DNA of 64,000 nucleotides from Sphaerolaimus hirsutus (Eukaryota > Nematoda > Chromadorea > Monhysterida > Sphaerolaimidae), in NCBI GenBank assembly GCA_964036195.1, contig OZ038458.1, positions 13,653,832-13,717,831 on the forward strand, given 5' to 3'. A model generated the notes under the pieces. The model was given only the letters and a program-made list of their open reading frames with translations. It was not told the origin of the DNA and searched no databases. Positions 33,301 through 43,030 of the stretch are shown piece by piece (positions within the stretch are counted from its first letter, which is position 1; every line of letters begins with the position of its first letter). A program made the position numbers and the translations under genes.

Positions 33301-36300
33301 CTTGATGGATACTCGACTATGGGACCCCTCGCTTGATTGGGCGAAAAAATTAAGTGTCGTAACTTTTTGGTGCATGATAAAACTTTACATAATTTCTTTG
33401 ATGTAATTAGTTCAACCAAAGCATTATCAGACACACAACGTACCGTAAAGCATCATAACCCTGGCAGACCGACATGCCAGCAATGATGCGATGTCGTATC
33501 GCGTCGGACACCTTCGAAGCGAACAAGGTGGTGATGTTGGCGCCCATGGAGAAGCCGACCATGACGAATTTGGTGCGCGGGTACAGTTCCACCAGCCGGC
33601 CCATCATCGATTCCAATTCCTCTGTTTCACCTGGAACAGAAAGCACAGATTTGGAGTGATAATCAACTGGTTAACTGACTGTCCCCCTCCCACCAATAAA
33701 GAACAGGACCCAGGGGTGGAAATATCAATGTTTTAACTTGTGAACGTAAAGAATTGAAAATATTTTTTTTGAATAATTATATCATTTTTTAAACTGGACC
33801 AACAGTGGGAGCACGAGGCATGAATATGAAACCTTATATTGCATAAACACGTGTATATCGACTGACAGTGTATACCGTGTTTTGTTGTGGTTTTATATAA
33901 TGGAATGACAGGAAAAACACTTTTTCTGCAAAAATCTGAATTCAACAGGATCATATCAGGACCAATCAAGACCAGGGGTAGGAAAGGGGGGGGGGGGTTG
34001 GGGGGGGGGGTTACCCCACCCCCAAACCGCCCAGCCATCACGACCAAAATCACTAGTTCATGCGTCTAACTGTCTATTTTCAGCTATTTTTAGTAGTATA
34101 TGTGCTTATATACCCATTTTCACCTACTTTTAGCGATTTTTCTCCCCTTTCTTCCTTCTATGCCTATACCGTATTACCTCGAAACGGGCCTGTGCCTCTG
34201 TGCATGTTTACCCGCTGTGCATGTCAGGAGTATTCAAGACTTTGACTCTGCAGGGGGTTGGATAGATGGCTAATCGCTCCTCTGGAGGGATAGATAGCTA
34301 GAAAAATTTTTTGGGGGGTTTGGGGGTTCGTGAGGGTTCATTGTATAGGCTTTTTCAAAATGAGGAAAAAAGGTAGAAAAATCGCTAAAAGTAGGTGAAA
34401 AATTACTAAAAATGGGTATATAAGCACATATACTACAAGAAATAGCTGAAAATAGACAATAAAACACATGAACTAGTGATTTTGAAGGTGAAAATGTATA
34501 AAATGGTATGAAAATGAGCGATTTTGTGTGAAAATTAGGGTCTACATGCACAGCGGGTAAACATGCACAGAGAGCCTCAGTCCCTCGAAACACCCCCAGG
34601 GGGTTTATTATTTCGCCAGCAAAATTTGAGGGGGGATAATTCGAGGGGGGAAAATTCGAGGGGGGGGTCTATTATTTCGCCAGAAATTTTCGGAAATTCC
34701 CCATACGCAGACGTAGAAAAATCGAACAATCACATAGATTTATATGTGTTTATAGGCATAAATATATTACTATATATACACAACAACCCTTCCCTAACGT
34801 CACTTAATCATCAGTGTTAACGTGTGTTCTGCATAGTACAGATCACAAACTGCGGTATTTGTCATGTACGTTCACGTTACACTCAATTTTAGTGGGGGGG
34901 ATTTCGAGGGGGGTTTATTATTTCCTCAGCCGAAATTAAGGGGGGTATTTCGAGGGGGGGTTAATTCACGGGGGGGATAATTCGAGGTAATACGGTATAT
35001 TGAACCCCCGCGAACCCCCCCCCCCCAGTAATTTTTTCAGCTATCTATCCCTCCGGAGGAGCGATTTGCTATCTATCCAACCCCCCGGAGTGTCGAAATC
35101 TTGAAGACCCCTGATCAAGACAAATAACGAAGCTAACCATAACTGAAAATCCTGGCCGTCGTGAGCTCGTGGTGATGCGGAATGGCGCCGAGATGGTTGA
35201 GCACAGCGCAGCGGTAGCCGGCCTCCTGCGCGTAGTGCACCGCCGTGCGGATGTAATTCGACTCGCTGCTGTTCGCTATGCCCGGCGTCAGCGCCAACGT
35301 GTAGTTGCCTAAGCGATGGGAGTGCTTTGAGCGATAAAAATATACTATTCAGAAGAGTGGCTAGATGTCATGTCGGAAATATGGTTATTTCGGGTGTTCG
35401 GATAGGTGTGGTCTGCGGTTGCCACTCAATCACTTTATCATCGATCTTGTCGAGAGTCAAGACCTCCGTTTGTTAGCATCCAGCTACCAGGACTACCAAC
35501 ATCTACTAAAACTAAGCCCAATGTATACGACACCAGTCTCAAACCCGCAAACGACTCAAGTCCCCCACCCAGTCTCACCTCCAGTAGGATGGTCGGCGAG
35601 CGGCTCGAACACGTCGAAGATGATAACGGTGCCGTCGCCGAGCCGCACAAAGTGACGCCGGTCGAACGTGCGTCGCAGCGTCGCGTGACCCAGAACACCG
35701 TAGAAAGCTGTCTGCAGGTGGCCATTGCGACCCCACAGGCGCGGGGGACGGAAGCTGGGCGAGAATTAACTAATTATCAGGGGTCTGGTTAGGGGGTGGG
35801 GGACCCCCAAAACGCTCCAGCTATTGTTTATCTATTTCGGGCCGCTCAGGAGGCATCTACCTATCCGGAGGCAAATTTTTTGGCTACTATCCCGTAGCCC
35901 CCCCCCACCCAAAAAAAGACAAACAAATCGGCCCGCTATCTACCTGCAACGTTTTAAAAGAAATTTTGCCGGAATTTTCGAATAGACCAACGCCAACGAG
36001 GCGGTTTATCTTTTAAATTACCGAGGCGGCAATTTATCTATCTAGACGAAATCGAGATGAATTCTAGCGAAAATGTATCTTCTGAACGTCTAACAGAACA
36101 CAAGTAAGCCGTGCAAACACGGCTATTGTGAGAATTTCGCAGCTTAACAATTTTTCAGGGTTTCTTGTTGCCTTCAACCGGCTTCATTCATCAGTTGCCA
36201 AGGTTACTCACATTTTTTTCAGCGCCGGACACAGGTCGCGCACGGCGGCCATTTTATCAGGCTTCGCGTCCGGTGCACACGAAGGCAGTTGGATTTCGGG

Positions 36301-36778
36301 AATGGCTGGAGCGCTGAAAACCTGCAACGACAAAAAAATCCATTAAAAGACCACATGTAGCGAGCATAAAGCGCCACACTCAGGATATGAACCGAATTCG
36401 TGTCAACTGAATTTTAATGAATTGCGATTTCAGCTTTATCTGATATACCTAGTTAATTTTACGTCATAACACAACTTTCATCGTTTCCGAAGTGACGCCT
36501 CAAAAGTTTTCTTTTGTCATTCAGTTGACACAAATCTGCGATGTCAACTAAAACCCAAAACGTGTGGGACCAAAATGGCACACACAAAAACCCACATGCA
36601 AGAACCGTATAATCAGGATCAACGCCAAGGCAGTGCACAGGGCGACGGGCGAGTACAGGAAGTGCTGCAGCAGCACGAGCGCCGACTGCAACAAACCCAA
36701 ACCGGTGTCGCCGCCCAGCGCCGCGCCCACAGACTGCGGCAGGGAGGTGAGCACCGACTCCATGCTCACGGTGGTCAT
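27397..36778 (-). CDS. ABHD2: ABHD2-like alpha/beta hydrolase (monoacylglycerol lipase)
   Basis: Complete eight-exon model: 36778-36596, 36321-36212, 35754-35579, 35308-35138, 33630-33444, 29670-29498, 28241-28053, 27557-27397; 1350 nt, 449 residues, close to the vertebrate protein (about 425). Residues about 36-62 form one hydrophobic membrane anchor. RPPRLWGRNGHLQTAFYG, PGIANSSESNYIRT, YRCAVLNHLGA and SVCQGYDALR match conserved ABHD2 blocks. The nucleophile elbow is GFSMG (Ser241), the acid lies in NALDDP (Asp380/381) and the base in HGGHLGF (His412), so the triad looks intact. ABHD2 enzymes hydrolyse monoacylglycerols at membranes; in mammals this is progesterone-stimulated. The elbow reads SMGA where the vertebrate enzyme has SLGG. 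The ATG sits in a good context (CACCATGA). Introns 4 and 5 (1.5 and 3.8 kb) are packed with transposons. The paralogues ABHD1 and ABHD3 are less likely because of the HGGHLGF/EG block. Confidence 0.92.
28407..29345. mobile_element. Decayed TACCGTATTTACTGG element with nested hAT-like MITE
   Basis: Left end ATACCGTATTTACTGGAATG, right part AATTATTCGAGTACATACG. C-rich and G-rich words near the ends. Interrupted by 28483-29150. It lies in ABHD2 intron 6. Confidence 0.5.
28483..29150. mobile_element. hAT-like MITE, TAGGGTTGG ends, AACGTTTTTTTT words
   Basis: Ends TAGGGTTGGAAAAAAAACG and GGCCAACCCTA, perfect 8-bp duplication GACATATG. Both ends carry alternating A-run/T-run words around AACGTTTTTTTT. 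The core is shared with 53672-54349. Confidence 0.85.
29767..30817. mobile_element. TAGGGTTG element with nested TACCGTATT element
   Basis: Ends TAGGGTTGAAAAGACAAC and CGGCCATCCCTA; the core resembles 28483-29150. Interrupted at 29852-30280 by an element with TACCGTATTACCTCGAAATA ends and many TCGAGGGGGGG words. In ABHD2 intron 5. Confidence 0.65.
30880..31340. repeat. CTATCTATCC/CTCCGGAGG interspersed repeat
   Basis: Shares CTCCGGAGGNATAGATAGCT and TTTTGAAGGTGAAAA with stretches at about 27690-27870, 34100-34560, 35025-35110, 35760-36060, 39010-39180, 58000-58640 and 62010-62060. Ends not defined; a dispersed family of unknown class. Confidence 0.55.
31875..32842. mobile_element. Element with TTGGCCCACCGCACAC ends and TAGCATCTAG arrays
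   Basis: Inverted ends TTGGCCCACCGCACAC and GTGTGCGGTGGGCCAA. Two arrays (31985-32175, 32640-32810) of a word near CGCTTAGCATCTAGACC in mixed orientation. In ABHD2 intron 5. Confidence 0.65.
34166..34999. mobile_element. TACCGTATTACCTCGAA element, interrupted
   Basis: Ends TACCGTATTACCTCGAAA and TTCGAGGTAATACGGTA with TCGAGGGGGG words. A segment bounded by CTGTGCATGTTTACCCGCTG and its complement (about 34190-34580) interrupts the left arm. In ABHD2 intron 4. Confidence 0.6.
36385..36555. mobile_element. Foldback remnant in ABHD2 intron 1
   Basis: Arms GAATTCGTGTCAACTGAATT and TCAGTTGACACAAATCTGCG. Same arm sequence as 44733-44956, but the outer ends have decayed. Confidence 0.55.
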
Positions 36779-37727
36779 GGTGATGTCTGGCTACGCACTG
36801 TGTTCAGAGGTGGGCATAGGGGGAAAGTGCACAGCCGGGCAAATTGTGTAGGTTAGGAATGTCGCTGTGAGATCCGCGTGCATCTGTAAAGTGGAGACGA
36901 TCTTTGAAGGCGAAATGTTAATGACTGGTGAACCGGAAACGCTAATAAGTGATGGTATGGCGCCTGGACGCTGCCGCCAACGGGTCTCCTCTCAAAAAAT
37001 AGTCTTATGGAAAACGGAGTGTAAAAGTTTAAGCTACCATAAAACGGAAATGGAAAAAAATCACTTGTCGGAAAGTGGAAATATGACCGGAAACGAAAAC
37101 ATTAGCTTATTAAGGAAAAACCAGCATGCAAGTGTGTCAGATGTAGTGTTTTGATTGTGGTAGCTCCTGCTCGCAAATAAATTTATGTAGCTGACCTGCC
37201 TATGCATTTTGCGAAGCTATTCACTCTGGCATGAATTAAAATTTGCCAAATGCATTTTTTCATAGATTCCATAAAATAAAAATGGAAAGGTATAATACAA
37301 TTTTATTAAATATAATCTTTATTCTCAGAATACATTGTTTATGTCTTCACCCTTTACATGTTCTCATTTCAGAGGACCGTGAAAGAAAAAACCCCCAGAA
37401 AACTCAGCAGAGAATCGGAAAGGTTGAAGAAACTTCAGCTGCCAGAAAACGGCAAACGAAAAGGGTAAACTTAAGCCCTCATAAAATGGAAATAACAAAC
37501 GGGAATGTAAACTGTTTTGGCGCTGATGCCATTTACAACTGCGCCCAAAGGCGTTATTCGTGTGTAACGATGGCAAATAGATGTTTTTCGAAAACGTTTT
37601 CGAATTTTTACTACACATAATCTGAATTTTTCGCGAATAATTCGATAAATCGGAAACTTATTTTGAATTTTGTAACACTTTTGGTTGAAAATGCATGTAT
37701 GATGCCAATCAATACAGTAGGTCGCTG

Positions 37728-38674
37728 CAGAGTTGCGAAAGCGTATTTACGCTTACCCGAAATACTCGGGTAAATGGGTATTTATACTTACGCTTACGCT
37801 TACGCTTTCATGAAATACCCGTACGCTTTTTTACGCTTTCCCGGCCAAAATACCCGGGTACTAAAAGCGTAAAAAAGCTATTCACACGGTTCAGTTTTAC
37901 GCTTTTGAAAAAGTGTAAAACCACAAAAAAGAGTGTGAACGAAACCGCGTACCAGAAAAAAACTGACTGTGTATGTGCAGTAATGCATTGGAAATAGTGG
38001 CACACGTACAAATTGTGTCGCAATATGAATGTCTTATGGATACTGTGTCGTAGAGCAAAATCGTGGCTTCAGATTAGAAATTTTGGGGCTGAAAATTGAT
38101 TCCGACGACGATTTTATCGCTGTCGACAGTATACTCGGCGTATATGATACTCTGCCCTCGCACTGATTTATGTCTCGTGTTGGAAGCGTGCCAATGATTA
38201 TTAAATCATGCGATTTCCGTAAAAATATGAAAAAAATTCATCGATGTGAATATGTTAATGAATAACATCATAACAACAATCAATTTTGTCATCTTTTAAT
38301 GAAACTCGGACGCGTTAACCATCGTTGGCACACTTCCAGTGGGAACCACGCGTGCAGGGTGTAAAGTAACCAGAGTATACTAACTCCCAAGTTAGAAGAT
38401 GCCTTGAGTGTCGCTGCTGATGAATTGCCCAACATAAATATGAGGGCAGACTACTATGTAAGTCGACATCCGAAAAATGTTGCTGAGAGCTTGATTTGGA
38501 AAGAATTCACTAAGCAAAAAGCTTCTTAAAAAATTTTACGCTTACGCTTTTATTTACGCTTTCCCAGGTATTTTAAAAATACCTTACGCTTTTAGTATCC
38601 ATACTCAAAATTTTGAAAGTGTATTTACGCTTACACTTACGCTTTCCAAAAATACCGGTATTTTAACAACTCTG
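37728..38674. mobile_element. hAT-like MITE, CAGAGTTG ends, AAGCGTA words
   Basis: Starts CAGAGTTGCGAAAGCG and ends TTTTAACAACTCTG, perfect 8-bp duplication GGTCGCTG. Its arrays are CTTACGCTTACGCTTACG, the same word as in 17393-18182 with one base changed throughout. Orientation is opposite to that copy. Nested 38104-38385. Confidence 0.85.
38104..38385. mobile_element. Nested foldback, AGTATACTC ends
   Basis: Ends CAGTATACTCGGCG and CAGAGTATACT; arms share TTGGAAGCGTGCCAA and GGCACACTTCC. Second copy of the 12103-12340 family. Confidence 0.6.
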
Positions 38675-38710
38675 GGTCGCTGCACACACTCGTTTATTAA
38701 CACCAGTAAA

Positions 38711-39749
38711 TAGGGTGGCAGACGGTACGGCCTTGCGGTAAACCGTACGGTACGGTAAATTGTCTCTTTTGCGGTAAACGGTACGGTACGGTAAATCTTC
38801 AATTTTGCAGTAAACGGTACGGTACGGTAAATCTGAAAAGTGCGGTTCGCGGTACGGTACGGTAAATTTTCGCTTGTCAGAAATGTACCAATGCCGGACT
38901 ACAGACAACTTTTACTTCATGAATTGACACTAAATTGAATTATGCAATGTGTTAATGGACTTTAGAACACAATACCAGTGTGATAACATAGAATTACATT
39001 AACCACAATGCAGTGGTTCAATATATAGGCTTTTTCAAGGTTCAGAAGGAAGAAATGGAGAAAAATTGCTAAAAGTGGGTGAAAAATTGCTAAAAGTGGG
39101 TGAAAATGGTAAAAAAGTATATAAGTGCATATGGCAATGAGCCATGAATTCAATTTGGGGACACACTTCAACCCCCATTGGAGACCCCTGCTGTGTAGCC
39201 ATAAGATTTCAATTTGCCACAGATTTCAAAGCAACAGATTTCAATTCAACAGCAAAGTTGTTATTTAATTAAAACATTCATTTTTCTTTTGACTACCTTT
39301 TGTATACTACCATACATCAAACATATGTCCCTACAACAAATAAGCTCAAAACATTGAGGGTGATGTAAAACACCTACAGTGCGATTTGAAGCACATGGCT
39401 TGATTTTAAAAACACAATACTAATGTGAATGAAGCGTTACAGCCATATTGCATATGCAAATGGAAGAGCTTCAAATCAGTCAAAACAATGTTGTCAAACT
39501 TGCGCGGTTGCGCGCAAAAAACACCACATTTTAAAGTCAATTTTAAGGTGCATTTTTAAGGTCAATCTGAGTAAACTTTACCGCATTTTCTGCGGTAAAT
39601 GAGTGCAGTACGCGGTTCGGTACGGTAAATTTTGGAAAATGCGGTACACGGTACGGTACGGTAAATTTCTAAAAGTGTGGTAAACGGTACGGTACGGTCA
39701 TTTTTCCAAAAATGCGGTACGGTACGGTACGGTAAATTCTGCCACCCTA
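38711..39749. mobile_element. hAT-like MITE, TAGGGTGGCAGA ends, GGTACGGTAAA words
   Basis: Ends TAGGGTGGCAGACGGTACGG and TCTGCCACCCTA, perfect 8-bp duplication CCAGTAAA. Both ends are arrays of GGTACGGTACGGTAAAT. It is inserted in a foldback with CACACACTCGTTTATTAAC at 38683. Confidence 0.88.
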
Positions 39750-40465
39750 CCAGTAAACTCAAATTGAGTACTCATAAATCAGGCCTGAACAGTCGAATTT
39801 TGAGTGGTCTTCTGTTCAACATTATCCTTGGAAAACTACAAAAACCCATTTCAAAACAAAACCTAGGAATTGTAAACATTTTCTCTTCAGTGAGTTTTCC
39901 ATCCTTCCTTATTTGTATGTTAGAGGCGGCGCCATAATTTCCCGGCACTTTTCGAATACGATCGCATGCGCAATGTCGTTGTAATATTGGAATGTGAGTT
40001 AGGTGGGTGGCAACGAGCCAAAAATAATTGTAACTTTTGATATTCTTAATTCTGTCAACGAAATGTGCCCCTAAATATTTGTGTACATCACTTCAAAAAA
40101 TGTACAAACTGTCTGCTAACGTTAATGATAACTAGTGAACATGTAGCCGCTTCCGTAAATCAAGGACAGACTGATAAGCGGCAATAAATTCGAAGACATG
40201 TGACCCTAGCCACTTACAATTCCGACAGTTCACAGAAATGCAAACGAACTACATTGAAAACAAGTTCAAACGAGTAATAAGTATCTTGATGAAATGTTAT
40301 CTATTATGTAATTATGTATTCCAGTCAAAATTATTTTCCGACTGGGCCGAAGAAACCACGCAAAATACTCAATCAGTGACTCATCCAAACAGTAAGTGAC
40401 ATTTGTGGTAATTTTATTATTCTGTATGCTGCATACCTAAATTGAATACACATGTCTATTGCAAA

Positions 40466-40665
40466 CGGGTGGATCCCATTTAACATACATCCCATATCAC
40501 AGTATGTCTCATTACACATGCCGCAGTGCCCATTTCACAGTTTGTCTCTTTACACATGCCCGCGAGGGCAGATCACATGTCGCATGTGCAATACACATAC
40601 ACCGCGCGGTGTTGTGGAAATGCATGCGCTGTTACGCAACACATGAGCGCTGTAACATGCATAAA
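40466..40665 (+). repeat. 200-bp repeat, copy 1 (direct)
   Basis: About 97% identical by eye to 41016-41215, from GGGTGGATCCCATTTAAC to GCTGTAACATGCATA. Internal words near TTACACATGCC. Confidence 0.85.
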
Positions 40666-41015
40666 ATGTTTGTGATGCGAAGTTATGCAGACTCGATGGC
40701 TGGTAGTGTGCTGAGCTGAGGCGCTGAGTTTTTGTCTGGCTGCGCTAAGCTGCAATGCAACACGATGGCATTTTAATTTATTTACCACGCACGCACTTTT
40801 TGCCCGCTTCATTATAACACAGCCAATACATTCGTAGGTATTTTCATAGTTTTAGGTCGCGTAATCACTTTAGTCATTTTATCATTTAGGTACTTTCATA
40901 TACATCTGTGAATTAGTGAGTGTCATCACAGAAAAAATTCACTGAATGCAAAACCAGTAGTCCTCTGTCAAGTCAAATGTCGGTGAAAATAATCGGCTAA
41001 GGGTAGAGTTTGGAG

Positions 41016-41215
41016 GGTGGATCCCATTTAACATACATCCCATATCACAGTATGTCTCATTACACATGCCGCAGTGCCCATTTCACAGTTTGTCTCTTTA
41101 CACATGCCCGCGAGGGCAGATCACATGTCACATGTGCAATACACATACACCGCGCGGTGTTGTGGAAATGCATGCACTGTTACGCAACACATGAGCGCTG
41201 TAACATGCATACAGG
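41016..41215 (+). repeat. 200-bp repeat, copy 2 (direct)
   Basis: Second direct copy; with the inverted copy at 41770-41985 it brackets the FLYWCH-like exon at 41393-41609, as the ends of a MULE-like element would. Confidence 0.85.
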
Positions 41216-41392
41216 TGATTAGAATTGATAACTACCCTGATTAACAAGGTGTAAATGAGCGGCTGGCAGCATGAACAATTTGAATGGGTGATATTGATTG
41301 CCCCATGCATGGTGCATTTATAGGCGAATTTTTAGAGCATAGGCGTCACTTGATAAAATTTCCAAAAAAATTTCTCACAATTTTTTTGCGTG

Positions 41393-41609
41393 ATGGCCGA
41401 CTTTGGCTTGTGTGTTACTGAAGAATTTCCCGCTGGTCTGACCACAAAAGGAAAGAATCCTCAATATTTTTATCAGTCTAGAGATTGGCCAGGCCATGTC
41501 TTCAAGTGGAACCTGAACAAGACAAACAAGAATGGCAGCCAGTCATATCAGTGTGGAAATTGCTCCAAATTGAACAAGAAACACCAAGTTACTGTGCCTG
41601 TTGTGTGAG
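41393..41609 (+). CDS. Orphan exon, FLYWCH/MULE-type zinc-finger-like fragment
   Basis: A 72-codon open segment starting MADFGLCVTEEF and ending QVTVPVV, with a GTGAGT donor at the end. The middle (KGKNPQYFYQSR, HVFKWNLNKTNKNG, SYQCGNCSKLNKKHQ) resembles the FLYWCH-like finger found at the N-terminus of many MULE transposases: aromatic residues, CxxC, then basic residues. No downstream exon was found nearby. It lies between copies of a 200-bp repeat, one upstream direct (41016-41215) and one downstream inverted (41770-41985). Most likely a remnant of a DNA transposon; a host exon cannot be excluded. Confidence 0.4.
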
Positions 41610-41769
41610 TTCAAGTATATTTTTTGGCATTTCTCTCTAGTATATATATATCGTCATGTACTCATATATGTACTCATTGTACTTACCATATTATTTTTAC
41701 CTTACCACGCACTATTTGTGTAGTGTACTCACCATGAATGTTGATCATGTGGACGCAGAAGATATACAA

Positions 41770-41985
41770 TCACGTATAGATAAATACATGCAATTACGCG
41801 CGCACACACATTCCCACAACACCGTGCGTGTGTATGTGTATTGCACACGCGACATGTGATGTGCACTCGCGGGCATGTGTAGGGAGACAAACTGTGAAAT
41901 GGGCACTGCGACATGTGTAATGAGACATACTGTGATATGGGCTTGTATGTGTAATGCAGCACACTCATTGCAAACGAGCGCCCGA
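41770..41985 (-). repeat. 200-bp repeat, copy 3 (inverted)
   Basis: Reverse-complement relative of the two upstream copies (CCCATATCACAGTATGTCTC, CACAGTTTGTCTC, ATGCCCGCGAG conserved) with more differences. Confidence 0.75.
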
Positions 41986-42485
41986 AATGGAATTTTTGTA
42001 ATTTGTCGACGACTGTTGAATTGATAATTATTTTTATGAACAAACAAAATGCGATATGGCTACACCCCTCATAATTTCGAAGGTGGCCAAACATGAAGAA
42101 TGGCAACACCTCGCCACACTGGAACAAACATCAAATATATATTTACCTATTCACATGATTTTTACCCACGCATACCGCGGTCACTGAACTTGAATCAAGT
42201 AAATACCACCACACGAGAAAAAAAACAATACAGACCTGCCAGAGGAAAGAGGAAAGAATCAGAAGTTTAAATTATGAATCAGGCCATGAAAAAAATGTTG
42301 GTACACAAACCAAGCTCAAAAAGAACGTCGAAAAAACAAACGAGTAAATAATAAAACTGGCATGGAAGTAACGCCGGCATAAAATTTCGTGCGAGTATTG
42401 TATTGTAAAGCACATGAGTAGGAGTTTCAGCCTCGTGCATTTATTTTACATTCGGGAGACCGAGGGAAATATTTATGTATCTATT

Positions 42486-42792
42486 AACCATATTTCTTCT
42501 AATAGAAGTGTGCCCCTCTATTTTTTCAGACGAATTTTTTTAACGCTCTTCCAAGGTTTTTCAAAGCGTATGAAACACTGTCAACTAAAATGACGACCCA
42601 AGGAACATCTGACTGATCGTAAAATAGCACCAAATCAATGGGAAAAGGGCACTAAATAACAGATTTTTATTTTTCTAGTCAGCAGCACAATTCCGAAATT
42701 ATTTGACCCTTCTATTTATTTCATCGCCCAAATAAAGCCAACAGAGTGTACCCCCTATTAGAGACGCCCTCCTATTAGAAGAAATACGGTAT
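42486..42792. mobile_element. TACCGTATTTCTTC-type element
   Basis: Left end CATATTTCTTCTAATAGAAG and right end TATTAGAAGAAATACGGTA, with CCCCTC words inside both ends. Another member of the TACCGTATT class. Confidence 0.6.
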
Positions 42793-43030
42793 ATGTGGGC
42801 CAGACCTGACCAGAAACTGACTCACCTAAGAGGCAAACATAATACTTCTAGTTCTTTTTGATAATTCAAAATGCAAGGTACGAGTAAAAGCCAGACCTGG
42901 TCAAAAGTACCGTAAATACACTCTTTAAAGCCACTTCAGTTGCAGGGACAATCACCAGCCCTACACCATATGAATCGATTCCGGAAAAGACGTTATCTAC
43001 ACACTGGTGCCAAAATTGTGGCCGAATGGA

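Larger units (their letters stand above)
36779..43030. other. Intergenic region between ABHD2 and MTSS1
   Basis: Contains the hAT-like elements at 37728 and 38711, the 200-bp repeat set with the FLYWCH-like exon at 40.5-42.0 kb, and the element at 42486. The 36.8-37.6 kb part has GAAAACGG-type words without clear ends. No host gene recognised. Confidence 0.5.

Noticed and set aside
33960..34020. G-run stretch as a G-quadruplex regulator
   Set aside because: Long G and C runs are common in these repeat families and nothing ties this one to a gene start.
40466..41215. LTR pair of a retrotransposon
   Set aside because: The two direct copies lack TG...CA ends, there is no primer site, polypurine tract or gag-pol frame between them, and a third copy is inverted.
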